Shown one piece after another: positions 37,001 to 44,556 of a DNA stretch of 64,000 nt. The DNA is from Nitrospira sp. (lineage in GTDB: Bacteria; Nitrospirota; Nitrospiria; Nitrospirales; Nitrospiraceae). The translations under genes and the position numbers were made by a program. Where the stretch lies: positions 62,001 to 126,000 of the forward strand of contig JALHMZ010000006.1 in the NCBI GenBank assembly GCA_022843785.1. The letters run 5' to 3'. The notes beneath the pieces were generated by a model that saw nothing but the letters and a program-made list of their open reading frames with translations, was not told the DNA's origin and did no database searches. Positions within the stretch are counted from its first letter, which is position 1; each line of letters starts with the position of its first letter.

Positions 37001-39848
37001 CCATGCGCCGATACATCCCCGTCAGGTTACACGTGTAGGCATCCTCGGCCTGAGCGGCAGTCACCCATTCCAACATTCGTGTGTGCGTAAAAATGAGCCG
37101 ACCGAGCGTACGAAGAATCGCATCCGTCATGAGCCATGCCTGATGCCCGAGGAAGGTGGCGGTCAACGCAATCTGTCTCGCGGCCAACGTGAGGTCGGCG
37201 CCGGCTCCGCGGAAGTGGGTACGCAGCGCCACACCCGGACGGCGTGGATAGAGCCCGAGCACGAAGGACAACAGCGACGGAACCGCTATCGTGGTCAGAA
37301 TGAATCCTGACCACACCCAAGCGGACCTCTCCGGTAACAACCACCCGACGATCAAAGTCAGACAGGCAGCGGGAGCCGACAGGGTGCGGCGGAGGTTGTC
37401 GATGATCTTCCAACGGCCGATGGCGGGAATCCCCACCGGGCGATGCGGGGCAGACCCGGTATGCCCTCGCCCGAAGAGCCAGGGCAGCAGCTGCCAATCG
37501 CCGCGCGCCCATCGATGCTGCCTGGCTGCCGCTGCTTCATAATGCGCGGGAAAGGCTTCAAACAGCTCAATGTCGGTCGCCAGCGCCGCGCGCACGAACA
37601 GGCCTTCAAAGAGATCATGACTAAGCATCGCGTTGTCCGGCACCTTATCCGCCAGCGCCGCCTCGAATGCATCGATCTCGTAAATACCTTTCCCCGTGTA
37701 GGATCCTTCTCGGAACAAATCCTGGTACACATCGGATACGGCCGACGCGTAGGGATCAATCCCGCTGGGCCCGGAAAAGGTCTGTTGAAAGTACGAGCCC
37801 TCGCCGCTTCCCGGAAGCGACGGCGTGATCCGTGGCTGCACGACCCCATACCCTTCAAGCACACGCCCGGCGAGAGGGTCGAACCGGGGGCGGTTCAGCG
37901 GATGGGCCATCGTGCCGATCAACCGGTGCGCAGCTCCCCGCGGCAATCGTGTATCGGCATCCAGGGTGATGACGAACCGGACGGACGGAATTGCCTCAGG
38001 AGGCTGCCCGCCGACGGATATGAACGTCGTGCTCGTCGAACCACGCAGCCATTGATTCAACTCATAGAGTTTGCCTCGCTTCCGTTCCCATCCCATCCAG
38101 ACCTGCTCAGACTCGTTCCAGACTCGCCTGCGGTGAAACAGGATAAAACGCGCTCCGCCCCCGTCCGCGGGACCATACCGCTTGTTCAGATGCGCGATTC
38201 CCTCCACGGCCCTCGCCAGCAATTCGGCGTCTCCTGGAATGCTTTCGCTCGAGGCATCCCTCCAATCCGAGAGCAGGGCGAAACGGAGGTCATCATCAGA
38301 ATTCGCCAGATAATGCACTTCCAATCGTTCAACTTGCTCGTCGATGGCCTCTTGGCTCGTCAGCAACGTGGGCACCACCACGATCGTGCGCAACTCTTTG
38401 GGAATGCCGTCCCGCAATGCCATCCGGGGCAACGACCGGGGACCGAGGATGGCCATCACCATCCGATTGATGAGCGCCATGGCGAGATCCGAGGCCGGCA
38501 CAAGCGCAATGAGACCGAGACACACCAGACCCGCGACGGTCACACCGATTTCGGCGGCATACCACAACGGTACGGCTAGGACCATGGCGGTCCCGACCGC
38601 CAGTGATCCCAGATAGCCCGGCGCGGACGCCCGGACATACCAACGCAGCAACCGCCCCTTCCAGGACACCCGGTAGCCGAGTTCCCGCTCAAACGCCCGG
38701 CGCCCTTGTGAGATGAGGTAATAACCGGGATCCATGTGCCGTTCACGCTCCGGTTGCTCACGCGCATGCGACTCAGCACCGGCCTGCCTGGCGCGGGTCA
38801 CGACACGCGTGGTCACGTCGATTTCAGAAAGACCTGTGCCACGCGAGAGATCCTCGATCGCATGGCGATAGGTATCTCGTGTAACAAAGTCCATCTCGCC
38901 ATAGCGGGAATCGGTCCTCAGAATCGTGTCAACAGGGCTGACGCTTTCGAAAAAGTCCGACCAATCAAACGCCGACGTCAGCCGCATACTCGTGATGATG
39001 TTGCGCACCGTGACGCTCATGGCTGCCTGTTGCTGATGCTCGGCATGCACCAGGTCATCGGCAGTCGTACCCTGCGCGGCCAGGCGCTCATCCAGCCACA
39101 ACAACACAGGGCGCACCTTGGGATCCAGATCACGGAGCCGCTGAACAAGCTGTACGGCAAACGCCGGATCTAGCGGGCTGTGCTCAAGTCGACGCAAAGC
39201 CGTGGCCGGTGACTCCGAAGCCAACGCCCCGCTCCCCAGCAGGCGGTCTGCCAGTTCATCGGCTTCCAACCGGGCCTTCCGGCTATGGACAATCCGTTCG
39301 GCCAGTCGCCGAAGATTCTCCACCAGCACGACACGTAGCGAGATCGCTACCGCCCACAACTCTCCGATCGTCAGCGGTTGCACACGTTGATACGCCACCA
39401 CAAAGCCACGGAGCATGTCGGGATCGAACCGACTGTCGGTGTGTGCGACGAACGCCCAGGCAACCCCGAACACACGTGGGTAATTCTGCAAGTGACCCGA
39501 CGCAAGTTTGGGTAATTGTCGGTAGTAGCCAGGGGGCAGGTCGTCGATGATCTCGCGAAGTTGTTCGTCGACGATGTGAAAATTGTCGACGAACCATTCA
39601 GCCGCCGGCGTAATCGCTTGTTCATCGCGAATCGTACGGGCGATAGACTGATAGGACTCCACCAAGACCCGCCCGTTATCGAGGACTCGTGGCGTGAGCA
39701 ACCGGCCCATCCGCGCATCATCGGTGACGGCTTGCGCCACCGCGAGACTTGCCGCATGCTGTTCGAGCCGCTCGACACCGAAGATCTCGGCGCGAATCGG
39801 TTCTTCCAGCTCGGCTCGTCCGCCAACAGATGAAAAAAGAGTAGTCAT
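31047..39848 (-). CDS. cyclic beta-1,2-glucan synthase (GT84-GH94)
   Basis: 2933-residue inner-membrane enzyme of the NdvB/ChvB type. An N-terminal helical region leads to membrane helices and a GT84 glycosyltransferase domain with ITLDADTRLPRG (about 629) and QHRWARGDW (about 776), more membrane helices, a glycoamylase-like middle region (SAYNARDLNLTYQYSSFGVPG), then two carbohydrate-binding modules and a C-terminal GH94 phosphorylase-like domain with LMGAGDWNDGMNRVG (about 2611) and ENGGQYTHAA (about 2766). It polymerises and cyclises UDP-glucose into periplasmic osmoregulated glucans. It starts at ATG 39848; a frame to 39905 adds an unlikely tail. No ndvA exporter gene is adjacent. Confidence 0.93.
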   Translation of the reverse strand: MTTLFSSVGGRAELEEPIRAEIFGVERLEQHAASLAVAQAVTDDARMGRLLTPRVLDNGRVLVESYQSIARTIRDEQAITPAAEWFVDNFHIVDEQLREIIDDLPPGYYRQLPKLASGHLQNYPRVFGVAWAFVAHTDSRFDPDMLRGFVVAYQRVQPLTIGELWAVAISLRVVLVENLRRLAERIVHSRKARLEADELADRLLGSGALASESPATALRRLEHSPLDPAFAVQLVQRLRDLDPKVRPVLLWLDERLAAQGTTADDLVHAEHQQQAAMSVTVRNIITSMRLTSAFDWSDFFESVSPVDTILRTDSRYGEMDFVTRDTYRHAIEDLSRGTGLSEIDVTTRVVTRARQAGAESHAREQPERERHMDPGYYLISQGRRAFERELGYRVSWKGRLLRWYVRASAPGYLGSLAVGTAMVLAVPLWYAAEIGVTVAGLVCLGLIALVPASDLAMALINRMVMAILGPRSLPRMALRDGIPKELRTIVVVPTLLTSQEAIDEQVERLEVHYLANSDDDLRFALLSDWRDASSESIPGDAELLARAVEGIAHLNKRYGPADGGGARFILFHRRRVWNESEQVWMGWERKRGKLYELNQWLRGSTSTTFISVGGQPPEAIPSVRFVITLDADTRLPRGAAHRLIGTMAHPLNRPRFDPLAGRVLEGYGVVQPRITPSLPGSGEGSYFQQTFSGPSGIDPYASAVSDVYQDLFREGSYTGKGIYEIDAFEAALADKVPDNAMLSHDLFEGLFVRAALATDIELFEAFPAHYEAAAARQHRWARGDWQLLPWLFGRGHTGSAPHRPVGIPAIGRWKIIDNLRRTLSAPAACLTLIVGWLLPERSAWVWSGFILTTIAVPSLLSFVLGLYPRRPGVALRTHFRGAGADLTLAARQIALTATFLGHQAWLMTDAILRTLGRLIFTHTRMLEWVTAAQAEDAYTCNLTGMYRRMAGCVVLALVAAGGVAVIGEYESWAVAAPFVLLWISAPAVARWVSLPSQFTGTGPTSPSDARTLRLIARRTWRFFETFVSPEDHALPPDNFQEDPKPVVAHRTSPTNMGLYLLSTLVARDLGWLGTFDATERLEATLATMKRLDLFRGHFYNWYDTRTLRPLDPRYVSSVDSGNLAGHLLVLGNGCRELIQQCPLEGDLFVGVDDALRLLREALAEIPGQGQTHTVTRKQLSQAVDVLAMGLQSRPADVLGWTSRVRQLITSARTVADMAQAFSQERAEGQEGELRIWADAVRACVESHLRDVELLLPWVRLGPKDLAAMFDHQSGPALEWSAIASFFHPIPTLAAAPERFGDALRALQRVREELLSRPSQDRPALARIDLLVDAVRQSAADITALTRRLAAIAQTSEQMVRAMDFTFLFDPTRKLLSIGYRMTENSLDPSCYDLLASEARLASFIAIAKGDIPSSHWFHLGRALTPVGNGSALISWSGSIFEYLMPALVMRFPAGSLLSRTYDLIVRRQIQYGAERGVPWGVSESAYNARDLNLTYQYSSFGVPGLGLKRGLIDDVVVAPYATALAAMIDPAAATQGFSRLAEAGGRGSYGFYEALDYTGTRVPKGTDVAVVRAYMSHHQGMSLVAIANVLNDGVMRNRFHAEPMVRATELLLQERTPRDVPVTRPRAEEVSAATHVRDLIPPVTRRFTTPHEEAPRTHLLSNGRYAVMLTTAGSGYSRWRDIALTRWREDATRDCWGSYMYLRDTQTGTVWSAGYQPCGVEADDYEVSFSEERAEIIRRDGDWSTTLEVVVSSEDDAEVRRMSVTNLGTGARDLEVTSYAELCLAPQAADEAHPAFGNLFVQTEFVPEVDALLATRRRRSDGDTSVWVAQVMVVEGDTVGALQYETDRARFLGRGQHARTAVSMIDGRSLSNTVGSVLDPVLSLRRTLHVPAGGTVRLVFSTIAGSTREQVLDLADKYRDPRVFERAVSLAWTQAQVQLHHLGIGTDEAQLFQRLANAVLYVDASLRPSAEALVHSTLDRAVLWAHGISGDLPIVLVCIDRAEDVDLVRQLLRAHEYWRMRQVSADVVILNEKPPSYEQELQGSLESLVHGSRLRLCPDTGGARGNIYLLRTDLLSVRDQKLMQQVARVVLLSRRGTLAEQVTRLQRRHSPSPPSRPIRRVRKRLDVPLPERELELFNGLGGFAGDGREYVTILGEGLRTPRPWINVIANPSFGFLVSESGSGFTWSLNSHENQLTPWSNDPVTDPSGEAIYIRDDHSQEVWSPTALPIRDDPAPYVACHGQGYTRFHHGSHGILSELLQFVPPEDSIKISRLTLQNASGRSRRLSITAYAEWVLGSNRSDSHPYIVTEIDPETGALFARNAWGGEFGGRIAFADLGGKHTSWTGDRAEFLGRNRTLEDPLALQLGGPLSGRIGAGLDPCAALQLSIELEEGECAEIVWFIGQTAGREEARLLIERYRRADVNALLREVIRQWDDLLGVVQVHTPERPMDLLLNRWALYQTLVCRVWARAAFYQSSGAYGFRDQLQDVMALSVAARDVTREHLLRAAARQFVEGDVQHWWHPPSGRGVRTRISDDLIWLPYAVMQFLEVTGDMAVLDEVVPFLEGPALAEGQQESYFEPRVSQTQATLFEHCARALDRSLAVGSHGLPLMGAGDWNDGMNRVGLHGRGESVWLGWFLHTVLWEFAKVAVQRGERARAETWRLHVSALKAAIERDGWDGEWYRRAYFDDGTPLGSAADPECRIDSIAQSWGVISGAADPDRGARAMAAVDRHLVNRQDGLIRLLMPSFDQMPRDPGYIKGYVPGVRENGGQYTHAAVWTVLAFAALGEGDKAGELFRMLNPVHRVSSRASVQRYKVEPYVVAGDVYAEPPHAGRGGWTWYSGAAGWLYRGGMEWILGFRLRGATLCIDPCIPRHWPGYSICFRYHSAVYDITVDNPRQVSRGVTLTEVDGNVSTDHTNIPLVVDGKHRIRVVLG

Positions 39849-40112
39849 GGGCTTTCCGATCAACTTGCAGATCCCCAGGATGAAGCAGCGACAGACGCGC
39901 ACCACATACCGAACGTGCGGGTATCGAGTGTGGTCACGAGAGGGCTCAGGGAGAATCTATCAGAATGAGACGACCAAGCTCGGAGTCTTAGTCCAGCGAT
40001 GCCCCCGGGCGGTCATCTGACACGCTCGTGAGCCTTGCTTTTCGTCATCCTAGGAGTATTAATTGCGACATTCCAGTCCACACATGCTCATTGGTTGCCT
40101 TTGAGTGCAGAG

Positions 40113-40829
40113 CTATTGAACCGTAGTCGTTTCAAACACTTTCACGACGAGGGTCTTCTCTTTCATCTTGTGCACCAAGCCTGCATAGGGATGGTCGCGG
40201 ATAATACCGGCGAACTGTGTATGGTAATTGCTCACAAGGCCCGCGCTATCGATGATGACATCGTACACATACCAATGGCCAACCTGGTCGGCTAAGCGAA
40301 ACTCCAGAAGGGTGTCTACCTTGCGGCCGGACAGTTTCGTTTTCACCTCGACACAGTTCTCTTTGTCCAGTTCAGACAGGTAGAGCACCTGCTCGTTGGC
40401 GTAGTTGTCAATGCGACCGGCAAACGTATCTCGGAGCAACTGAACAAAAAGGGCAACACATTCCTGTCGCTCACTGTCAGTCAGTTCTATCCAGGGACTG
40501 CCCAGAGCTTGTTTAGCCATCTCTTCATAGTTGACTCGCTGCCTGATGACTTATTCAATCTTCTGACGTCGTTCCACCGAGCGGCCCGGTTGGTTCATCT
40601 CTTCACTGTTGAGAATATGGATCACCCCATCGATGGTGCTTTTCACCGATTCTGTGGCGGTCTGCTCGGCCCCGGCCATGGGCGTCGCTATCAGCAACAC
40701 AACCATGCTAGCCGTCACGCCCCAGATCATACCGAGTCCAGTTTTTGAACAATTGAATCCCTTACCAGTGGCACTGTTGGATATCTGGCTCACGTGTGTT
40801 CTCCCCACACGAATAGATGGCACTGTCAT
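40113..40829 (-). pseudogene. MlaC/Ttg2D-like lipid-transport protein, interrupted by an in-frame TAA
   Basis: One continuous reading frame encodes a signal segment (MIWGVTASMVVLLIATPMAGA), the MlaC N-terminal block TIDGVIHILNSEEMNQPG, and, after a single in-frame TAA at 40551-40553, VIRQRVNYEEMAKQALGS and the rest of the domain (CVALFVQLLRDTFAGRID, VYDVIIDSAGLVSNYHTQF). MlaC carries phospholipids across the periplasm for outer-membrane asymmetry. The two halves join with no missing or extra base, so it is a nonsense mutation at one codon (a Gln or Glu codon changed to TAA), sequencing error, or readthrough. Without readthrough the protein is inactive. Exact 5' start uncertain. Confidence 0.85.
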
Positions 40830-40851
40830 TCATGTCCTCGTGTCAGGCGAT

Positions 40852-41160
40852 TCAGAATTTTGGCTTCATATCTTTCAATGAGTCGCCACTTTGTTTTAAC
40901 AAGTCTCCTCCTGGAATGCCCCCACCTTGTGGGGACAGACTACTCAGTTGCTCTTTAACCTGCTTGACCGTCCCCATATTCTTTTGGAGGTCGTCGACAT
41001 TCTTTTGCATATCCACCAATGCACTCCCGAGTTGGCTCACCGACGTCGAAAGTCCAAACATCCCTTGGGCAGCAGCATAGTGCAGTGAGAGGCCGCCCAG
41101 CCCAAATCCCATAAAGAATGCCGTCATGATCATGATGAATGTCAGAGATCTGTTCTTCAT
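40852..41160 (-). CDS. small membrane/secreted protein with coiled coil
   Basis: 102 residues. A signal or anchor helix (IMIMTAFFMGFGLGGLSLHY) precedes a heptad-rich region (LVDMQKNVDDLQKNMGTVKQVKEQLSSL), probably a short coiled coil, and a Gly/Lys-rich end. AGAGGGA ribosome binding site at good spacing. Family not recognised. Part of a minus-strand series of very short genes, just upstream of the broken MlaC gene. Confidence 0.7.
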   Translation of the reverse strand: MKNRSLTFIMIMTAFFMGFGLGGLSLHYAAAQGMFGLSTSVSQLGSALVDMQKNVDDLQKNMGTVKQVKEQLSSLSPQGGGIPGGDLLKQSGDSLKDMKPKF

Positions 41161-41246
41161 ATTTCCCTCTTTAGCGATTCCATACTGACTACGTGCCCTG
41201 GACCGCGGTCAGGTTCGTCGCGTCCTGATGTGTGACGTCGGTTGCA

Positions 41247-41432
41247 TTAGTGCGGCTTTGTTGCAATGCGATCTTTGATCATGTCGTAGGTCATTTGCGG
41301 AATAACTAACTTTGTCACTAGCTCAACCGTCCACTGATAGGGTCGTCCTTCCACAATCCTCTTGGCATAGGTGTCCCCGATTCCGACCAGAGTCTTGAGC
41401 TGGTTGAATGTCCCAGAATTGATGTTGATCAT
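41247..41432 (-). CDS. small helix-hairpin-helix (ComEA-like) protein
   Basis: 61 residues. ININSGTFNQLKTLVGIG is a ComEA-type HhH start (INxAxxxxLxxLxGIG), then AKRIVEGRPYQ and ELVTKLVIPQMTYDMIKDRI complete the domain as in DNA-binding and competence proteins. No signal peptide, so likely cytoplasmic. The ATG at 41432 has a GGAG ribosome binding site 9 nt upstream; an in-frame GTG at 41519 would add an unrelated segment. Confidence 0.7.
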   Translation of the reverse strand: MININSGTFNQLKTLVGIGDTYAKRIVEGRPYQWTVELVTKLVIPQMTYDMIKDRIATKPH

Positions 41433-41620
41433 CGATCTGTGCTCCATCGTTGAAATAGACCACACGCACGCTCCCGAGACCGAGAGCATGGCTACGCTCC
41501 TACCTGAGAACCTGTGCACACATCACTGTACAAGCGAAATACCGCACCGAGGAAACGTGTCACGGCTACGAAAGTAGATCCGCCTGCTGAGGCCCACTCA
41601 TCTATGATCGCACGCTCCCA

Positions 41621-41800
41621 TTACAACTTTTTCGTTGCCGTTGGTGACGACCAACCCATCAGGGTCAGCAGGAGCAGAACCACAAAGAGGAAGCCCAGCC
41701 CGCTGCTAGGGAGGTATCCCCAGTTACCGCTATGCGGCCAGATCGGAAGTACGCCAAGAAACAACAGCCCCAATACGATGATAAGAATTGTATTCGTCAC
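41621..41800 (-). CDS. DUF3309-type small membrane protein
   Basis: 59 residues from a GTG start with GGGAG upstream. Two hydrophobic helices flank a PIWPHSGNWGYLPSSGLG loop: N-terminal ILIIVLGLLFLGVLP, C-terminal FLFVVLLLLTLMGW. The tryptophan/histidine loop LP-WPHS--WGY-PS-G-G matches the DUF3309 family, common as tiny inner-membrane stress proteins. Function unknown. Confidence 0.75.
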   Translation of the reverse strand: MTNTILIIVLGLLFLGVLPIWPHSGNWGYLPSSGLGFLFVVLLLLTLMGWSSPTATKKL

Positions 41801-41862
41801 AATTTATGTCTCCCTTTGTTCGCAAATTCATAAGACACTCGCTCATTCTGTCCCCAAGCACT

Positions 41863-42189
41863 TCACTGGCACGCATGCTTCTCACTAGAGAGTCGATCAT
41901 GCTCCTGCTGCATGGCCGTACGACCGGCCTCGACCGCCTCAGACAGAACCGCCTGCTTGGCCTCAATGAACTCGCGTCCCTTATTCAGCGCCTGGTCCAC
42001 AACCTCGCTGGCCTTGTCGGCCAGCTCATGAACTCCCTCTTCGGCTCGTCGCGCATACCCTCGCAACTGTTCCCGCGACTGACGACCGGACTGCGGTGCC
42101 AGCAACAACGCTGCCACAGCTCCCAGCAATCCTCCGGTCACAAACGCCAATCCCGCCGCCCCTAATGAGCACCCTCTGTTATCTGCCAT
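41863..42189 (-). CDS. YtxH-like protein
   Basis: 108 residues. The N-terminal membrane helix GLAFVTGGLLGAVAALLLAPQSGRQSREQLRGYARRAEEG is the YtxH signature (GxxxGAxxALLLAPxSGxxxR). The rest is a charged helix (ELADKASEVVDQALNKGREFIEAKQAV), typical of general-stress proteins with a membrane anchor. GAAGGAG ribosome binding site precedes the ATG at 42189. Family role unknown; associated with osmotic and general stress in several bacteria. Confidence 0.85.
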   Translation of the reverse strand: MADNRGCSLGAAGLAFVTGGLLGAVAALLLAPQSGRQSREQLRGYARRAEEGVHELADKASEVVDQALNKGREFIEAKQAVLSEAVEAGRTAMQQEHDRLSSEKHACQ

Positions 42190-42245
42190 TGAACAGTTCT
42201 CCTTCTGCGTTCCTGCCCACCCATACAGCACTGCGGACAGGAGGG

Positions 42246-42377
42246 CTACTTGGTTTCATGAACCTTGCCGGTTATGACCTTCGCATAGACCGGATGAGTT
42301 TTGTTTCCATCCACAATCTCAGCTTTGCCTATGTCTGCTATCACTGAGAAAGCAGGAGACGGCTGAGCACCTATCAT
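42246..42377 (-). CDS. possible 43-aa hypothetical ORF
   Basis: ATG to TAG frame of 43 codons (product with AEIVDGNKTHPVYAKVITGKV). No clear ribosome binding site. It lies in an otherwise empty 400-nt gap in the small-gene series. May be a real micro-gene or chance. Confidence 0.3.
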   Translation of the reverse strand: MIGAQPSPAFSVIADIGKAEIVDGNKTHPVYAKVITGKVHETK

Positions 42378-42606
42378 CTAGCATAGCGGGAAAACCGACG
42401 GGGATCTGGTCAAAACAGCTCAGGTGAGCACATATGGTAATGGCTGCGAGCACGACAGCCGACTGCCATCCTCGAAGGCCGTTGCGGATTCCAGATCCGA
42501 ATTGTGACTAAGCCTGATCCGTTCCCTGCACCAGCGTCATACCCTTCTCAATCCACAACCCAATCGGCGTGCCACGACTACCAGCATGGAAAGATGATGG
42601 CACCAT

Positions 42607-42849
42607 TCACGCGCTTCTCCACTTGACTTCCATCCGGGCCAATTCTCCCCGCACCAGTCCCAGATTGGTCCTCTCCAGCTCAAGTGTCGCAATCTGTGCC
42701 TGGACGTCGGCCAGCACGCGATCGATCTTCTCGACCGTGATCGTCAGACCAACCGGCCTCCCGTGAACAAGCTGTCTACTTTTCTCCCCCTTCACCGCAC
42801 TCGCCGATGCCAGGGATGAACCTGACACATCACTTTTCAAGAGTTCCAT
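42607..42849 (-). CDS. small helical hypothetical protein
   Basis: 80 residues, no domain recognised. The C-terminal half is a long helix with heptad spacing (LTITVEKIDRVLADVQAQIATLELERTNLGLVRGELARMEVKW), likely a coiled coil. The GGAGGA ribosome binding site 7 nt before the ATG at 42849 fixes the start; the longer frame to 42966 is excluded. Cytoplasmic. Confidence 0.65.
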   Translation of the reverse strand: MELLKSDVSGSSLASASAVKGEKSRQLVHGRPVGLTITVEKIDRVLADVQAQIATLELERTNLGLVRGELARMEVKWRSA

Positions 42850-42937
42850 CTTTGATTCCTCCTCCACGCTTGATTCATTTTCAGTTCCCCCCAAGCACAT
42901 TGTCTGTAATAGCAGACTCATTGGGGCAATCATGCGC

Positions 42938-43159
42938 TTATATGAGACCATTGTTGAATATCGCATCCCCCTTCCTGACTAATCTGCGCGGGTTCTCCCG
43001 CGTTTTTACCGAAGGGCGTAAGCGGTTCGCACGCATAACAGCATCCTCGACACAGCCACAATTGAGGCACCGGGTGGCCGTAAATAGGCGGTCTGTTTTG
43101 ATGTTCAGGCCGTCGACGGGTTCACGTACCAGCAACCCCCGACAACGTGGGCAGATCAT
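42938..43159 (-). CDS. small zinc-ribbon protein, paralogue 1
   Basis: 73 residues. Two CxxC pairs (MICPRCRGLLV and RCLNCGCVEDAVMRANR) make a zinc ribbon; the C-terminal part is basic. Closely related in layout to the genes at 45647-45859 and 60567-60779: M-x-C-x-R-C-x-GLL/M-V, then R/W-RC-xx-CG and D-xx-I/M-xx-NR. GAAGGAGGG ribosome binding site precedes the ATG at 43159. Possibly a nucleic-acid or protein-binding regulator. The small gene upstream ends 19 nt away. Confidence 0.75.
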   Translation of the reverse strand: MICPRCRGLLVREPVDGLNIKTDRLFTATRCLNCGCVEDAVMRANRLRPSVKTRENPRRLVRKGDAIFNNGLI

Positions 43160-43178
43160 AGACCCTCCTTCTACATAT

Positions 43179-43295
43179 CTACGCCTCATCAGCTGGCTTT
43201 CCTTGCCGCAACCTTACTGCCTTGGAAACAGCCGCTTCCTCATCATCGACCATCGGAAGTTCCCATCGGAGCAACCAGATGATCAGATAGAGCAT
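43179..43295 (-). CDS. possible 38-aa miniprotein
   Basis: Begins MLYLIIWLLRWELPMVDDEEAA, a short hydrophobic N terminus followed by charged residues. It ends 19 nt before the zinc-ribbon gene, suggesting an operon. The ribosome binding site is weak (GGTGGC). Existence is uncertain. Confidence 0.35.
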   Translation of the reverse strand: MLYLIIWLLRWELPMVDDEEAAVSKAVRLRQGKPADEA

Positions 43296-43471
43296 ACTGC
43301 CACCACTGGCTGGCCTCAGATACACGACCGATGTGGAAAGTATTATGCCAAGAAGCTTCGTGTCCGTCTGTCCACTATTGCTCAGTAGGAGATCGTCGCC
43401 ACATAGCGGCGAGGCCTGACAGGAATTGGCCTCGCTCCACTGAATCAAACAAGCGGAATCAGACAGAAACC

Positions 43472-44140
43472 CTAGTCGTGTAGAACGACATTGAGGAGAG
43501 AACTATGCACCTGCAATCCGCTATTCCGGGATGCTCCGCCTGTGTAATCAATGAAGCCCAGTTTGCGGAACTTATTCATAAAGAAACTGACTCGCGAACG
43601 GGTGGTGCCGATCATTTCAGCCAGCGTTTCCTGGCTAATCTTCGCAATCACCGTCTCCGGCTTGCCCTCCTTCCCGAAATGGGCCAGCAAGAGCAGCGCC
43701 CGCGCCAGCCTCTTCTCGCTGGAATTAAACAGCTGGTCCACCAAATCCTCTTGGACTCGGATCGAGTGCAACAGCAAATAGGACATAAATGATTCGGCGA
43801 ACTTTGGATGCGCCTGAAGCAGGCGAAGCATGACGGCTCTGTCGATACGGAGAATGCGGGAGTCTTCCAAAGTGGTCGCGGTTGCCGTACGAACCATCTG
43901 TCCCACGAGGCAGGATTCGCCTAGAAAAGCACCCCGTTCAAGAATGCCGACAACGGCTTCCTTGCCATGCTCGGAAATCACGGTCAATTTCACCTTCCCT
44001 GCCTGAATATGAAACACCGCATCGGCCCTATCCCCTTGCGAAAAGATAATCTGCTTTCTAGGAGATAGAAGAGTCGTACTGCCCTTGTCGGCCTTCTTGA
44101 GAAATATTTCCAGGTTGGTCGGCATTTGCGTGAACTCCAT
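43472..44140 (-). CDS. Crp/Fnr-family transcriptional regulator
   Basis: 222 residues. An N-terminal cyclic-nucleotide-binding-like beta barrel (about 20-135; IIFSQGDRADAVFHIQAGKVKLTV, GKEAVVGILERGAFLGESCLV) is followed by a dimerisation helix and a Crp-type winged helix-turn-helix (KISQETLAEMIGTTRSRVSFFMNKFRKLGFI). It lacks the Fnr cysteine cluster. It likely senses a small molecule or redox signal and regulates envelope or stress genes; it is the only regulator in the small-gene island. AGAGGTG ribosome binding site; candidate promoter upstream at 44169-44195. Confidence 0.9.
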   Translation of the reverse strand: MEFTQMPTNLEIFLKKADKGSTTLLSPRKQIIFSQGDRADAVFHIQAGKVKLTVISEHGKEAVVGILERGAFLGESCLVGQMVRTATATTLEDSRILRIDRAVMLRLLQAHPKFAESFMSYLLLHSIRVQEDLVDQLFNSSEKRLARALLLLAHFGKEGKPETVIAKISQETLAEMIGTTRSRVSFFMNKFRKLGFIDYTGGASRNSGLQVHSSLLNVVLHD

Positions 44141-44168
44141 AAACGCACCTCTTCTACTAGAGTGCAGA

Positions 44169-44195
44169 TTTATAGCTTGCGGCTTCTCTGTCCAA
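44169..44195 (-). promoter_or_regulatory. candidate sigma-70 promoter of Crp/Fnr gene
   Basis: Read on the minus strand, TTGGAC (44190-44195) and TATAAA (44169-44174) are spaced by 15 nt, about 30 nt before the Crp/Fnr ATG. Spacing is 2 nt shorter than ideal, so this is tentative. Confidence 0.35.
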
Positions 44196-44267
44196 AACGC
44201 CGCCGATACGCTCTCAACCCTTTGCCTTCGACAGGCCGCCTCTCCTGCCGTGACTGACTGCGTCACG

Positions 44268-44480
44268 TTACCGATTGCGGTTCAGGTATGATGATCCGCC
44301 TGACAACGAGACCGGGTTTTGCAGACTGTCCACATTCTGTTGTATTTCCCTCAGTGCCTGGCCGATCTCCTTGGCCGAGCAGTGGCGCAGAGCATGGATG
44401 CTGTCGCCCATCCACAGCCGAACCCCCTTGGAGGTCGGCGAATTCAGCGTCAGCACATAGGTGCGTGGAATGTTCTTCAT
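44268..44480 (-). CDS. small hypothetical protein (70 aa)
   Basis: 70 residues starting MKNIPRTYVLTLNSPTS, no domain recognised; helical C-terminal half (SAKEIGQALREIQQNVDSLQNP). The ATG at 44480 has GGAGG 5 nt upstream, which overlaps an upstream in-frame ATG. Another member of the minus-strand small-gene series, just upstream of the Crp/Fnr gene. Confidence 0.6.
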   Translation of the reverse strand: MKNIPRTYVLTLNSPTSKGVRLWMGDSIHALRHCSAKEIGQALREIQQNVDSLQNPVSLSGGSSYLNRNR

Positions 44481-44556
44481 GAGATCCTCCATTATGGTTC
44501 TGCCCACTTTCCGGACATCGAGCACGTATGGAACGGCGGGCCCTATTCGTTTCCTA

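Noticed and set aside
37443..38579. 378-codon plus-strand frame
   Set aside because: Antisense to the GT84 domain of the glucan synthase.
43409..43435. GCGAGGCC/GGCCTCGC hairpin after the Crp/Fnr gene
   Set aside because: Only 8 bp with an 11-nt loop and no U-tract; too weak to call a terminator.
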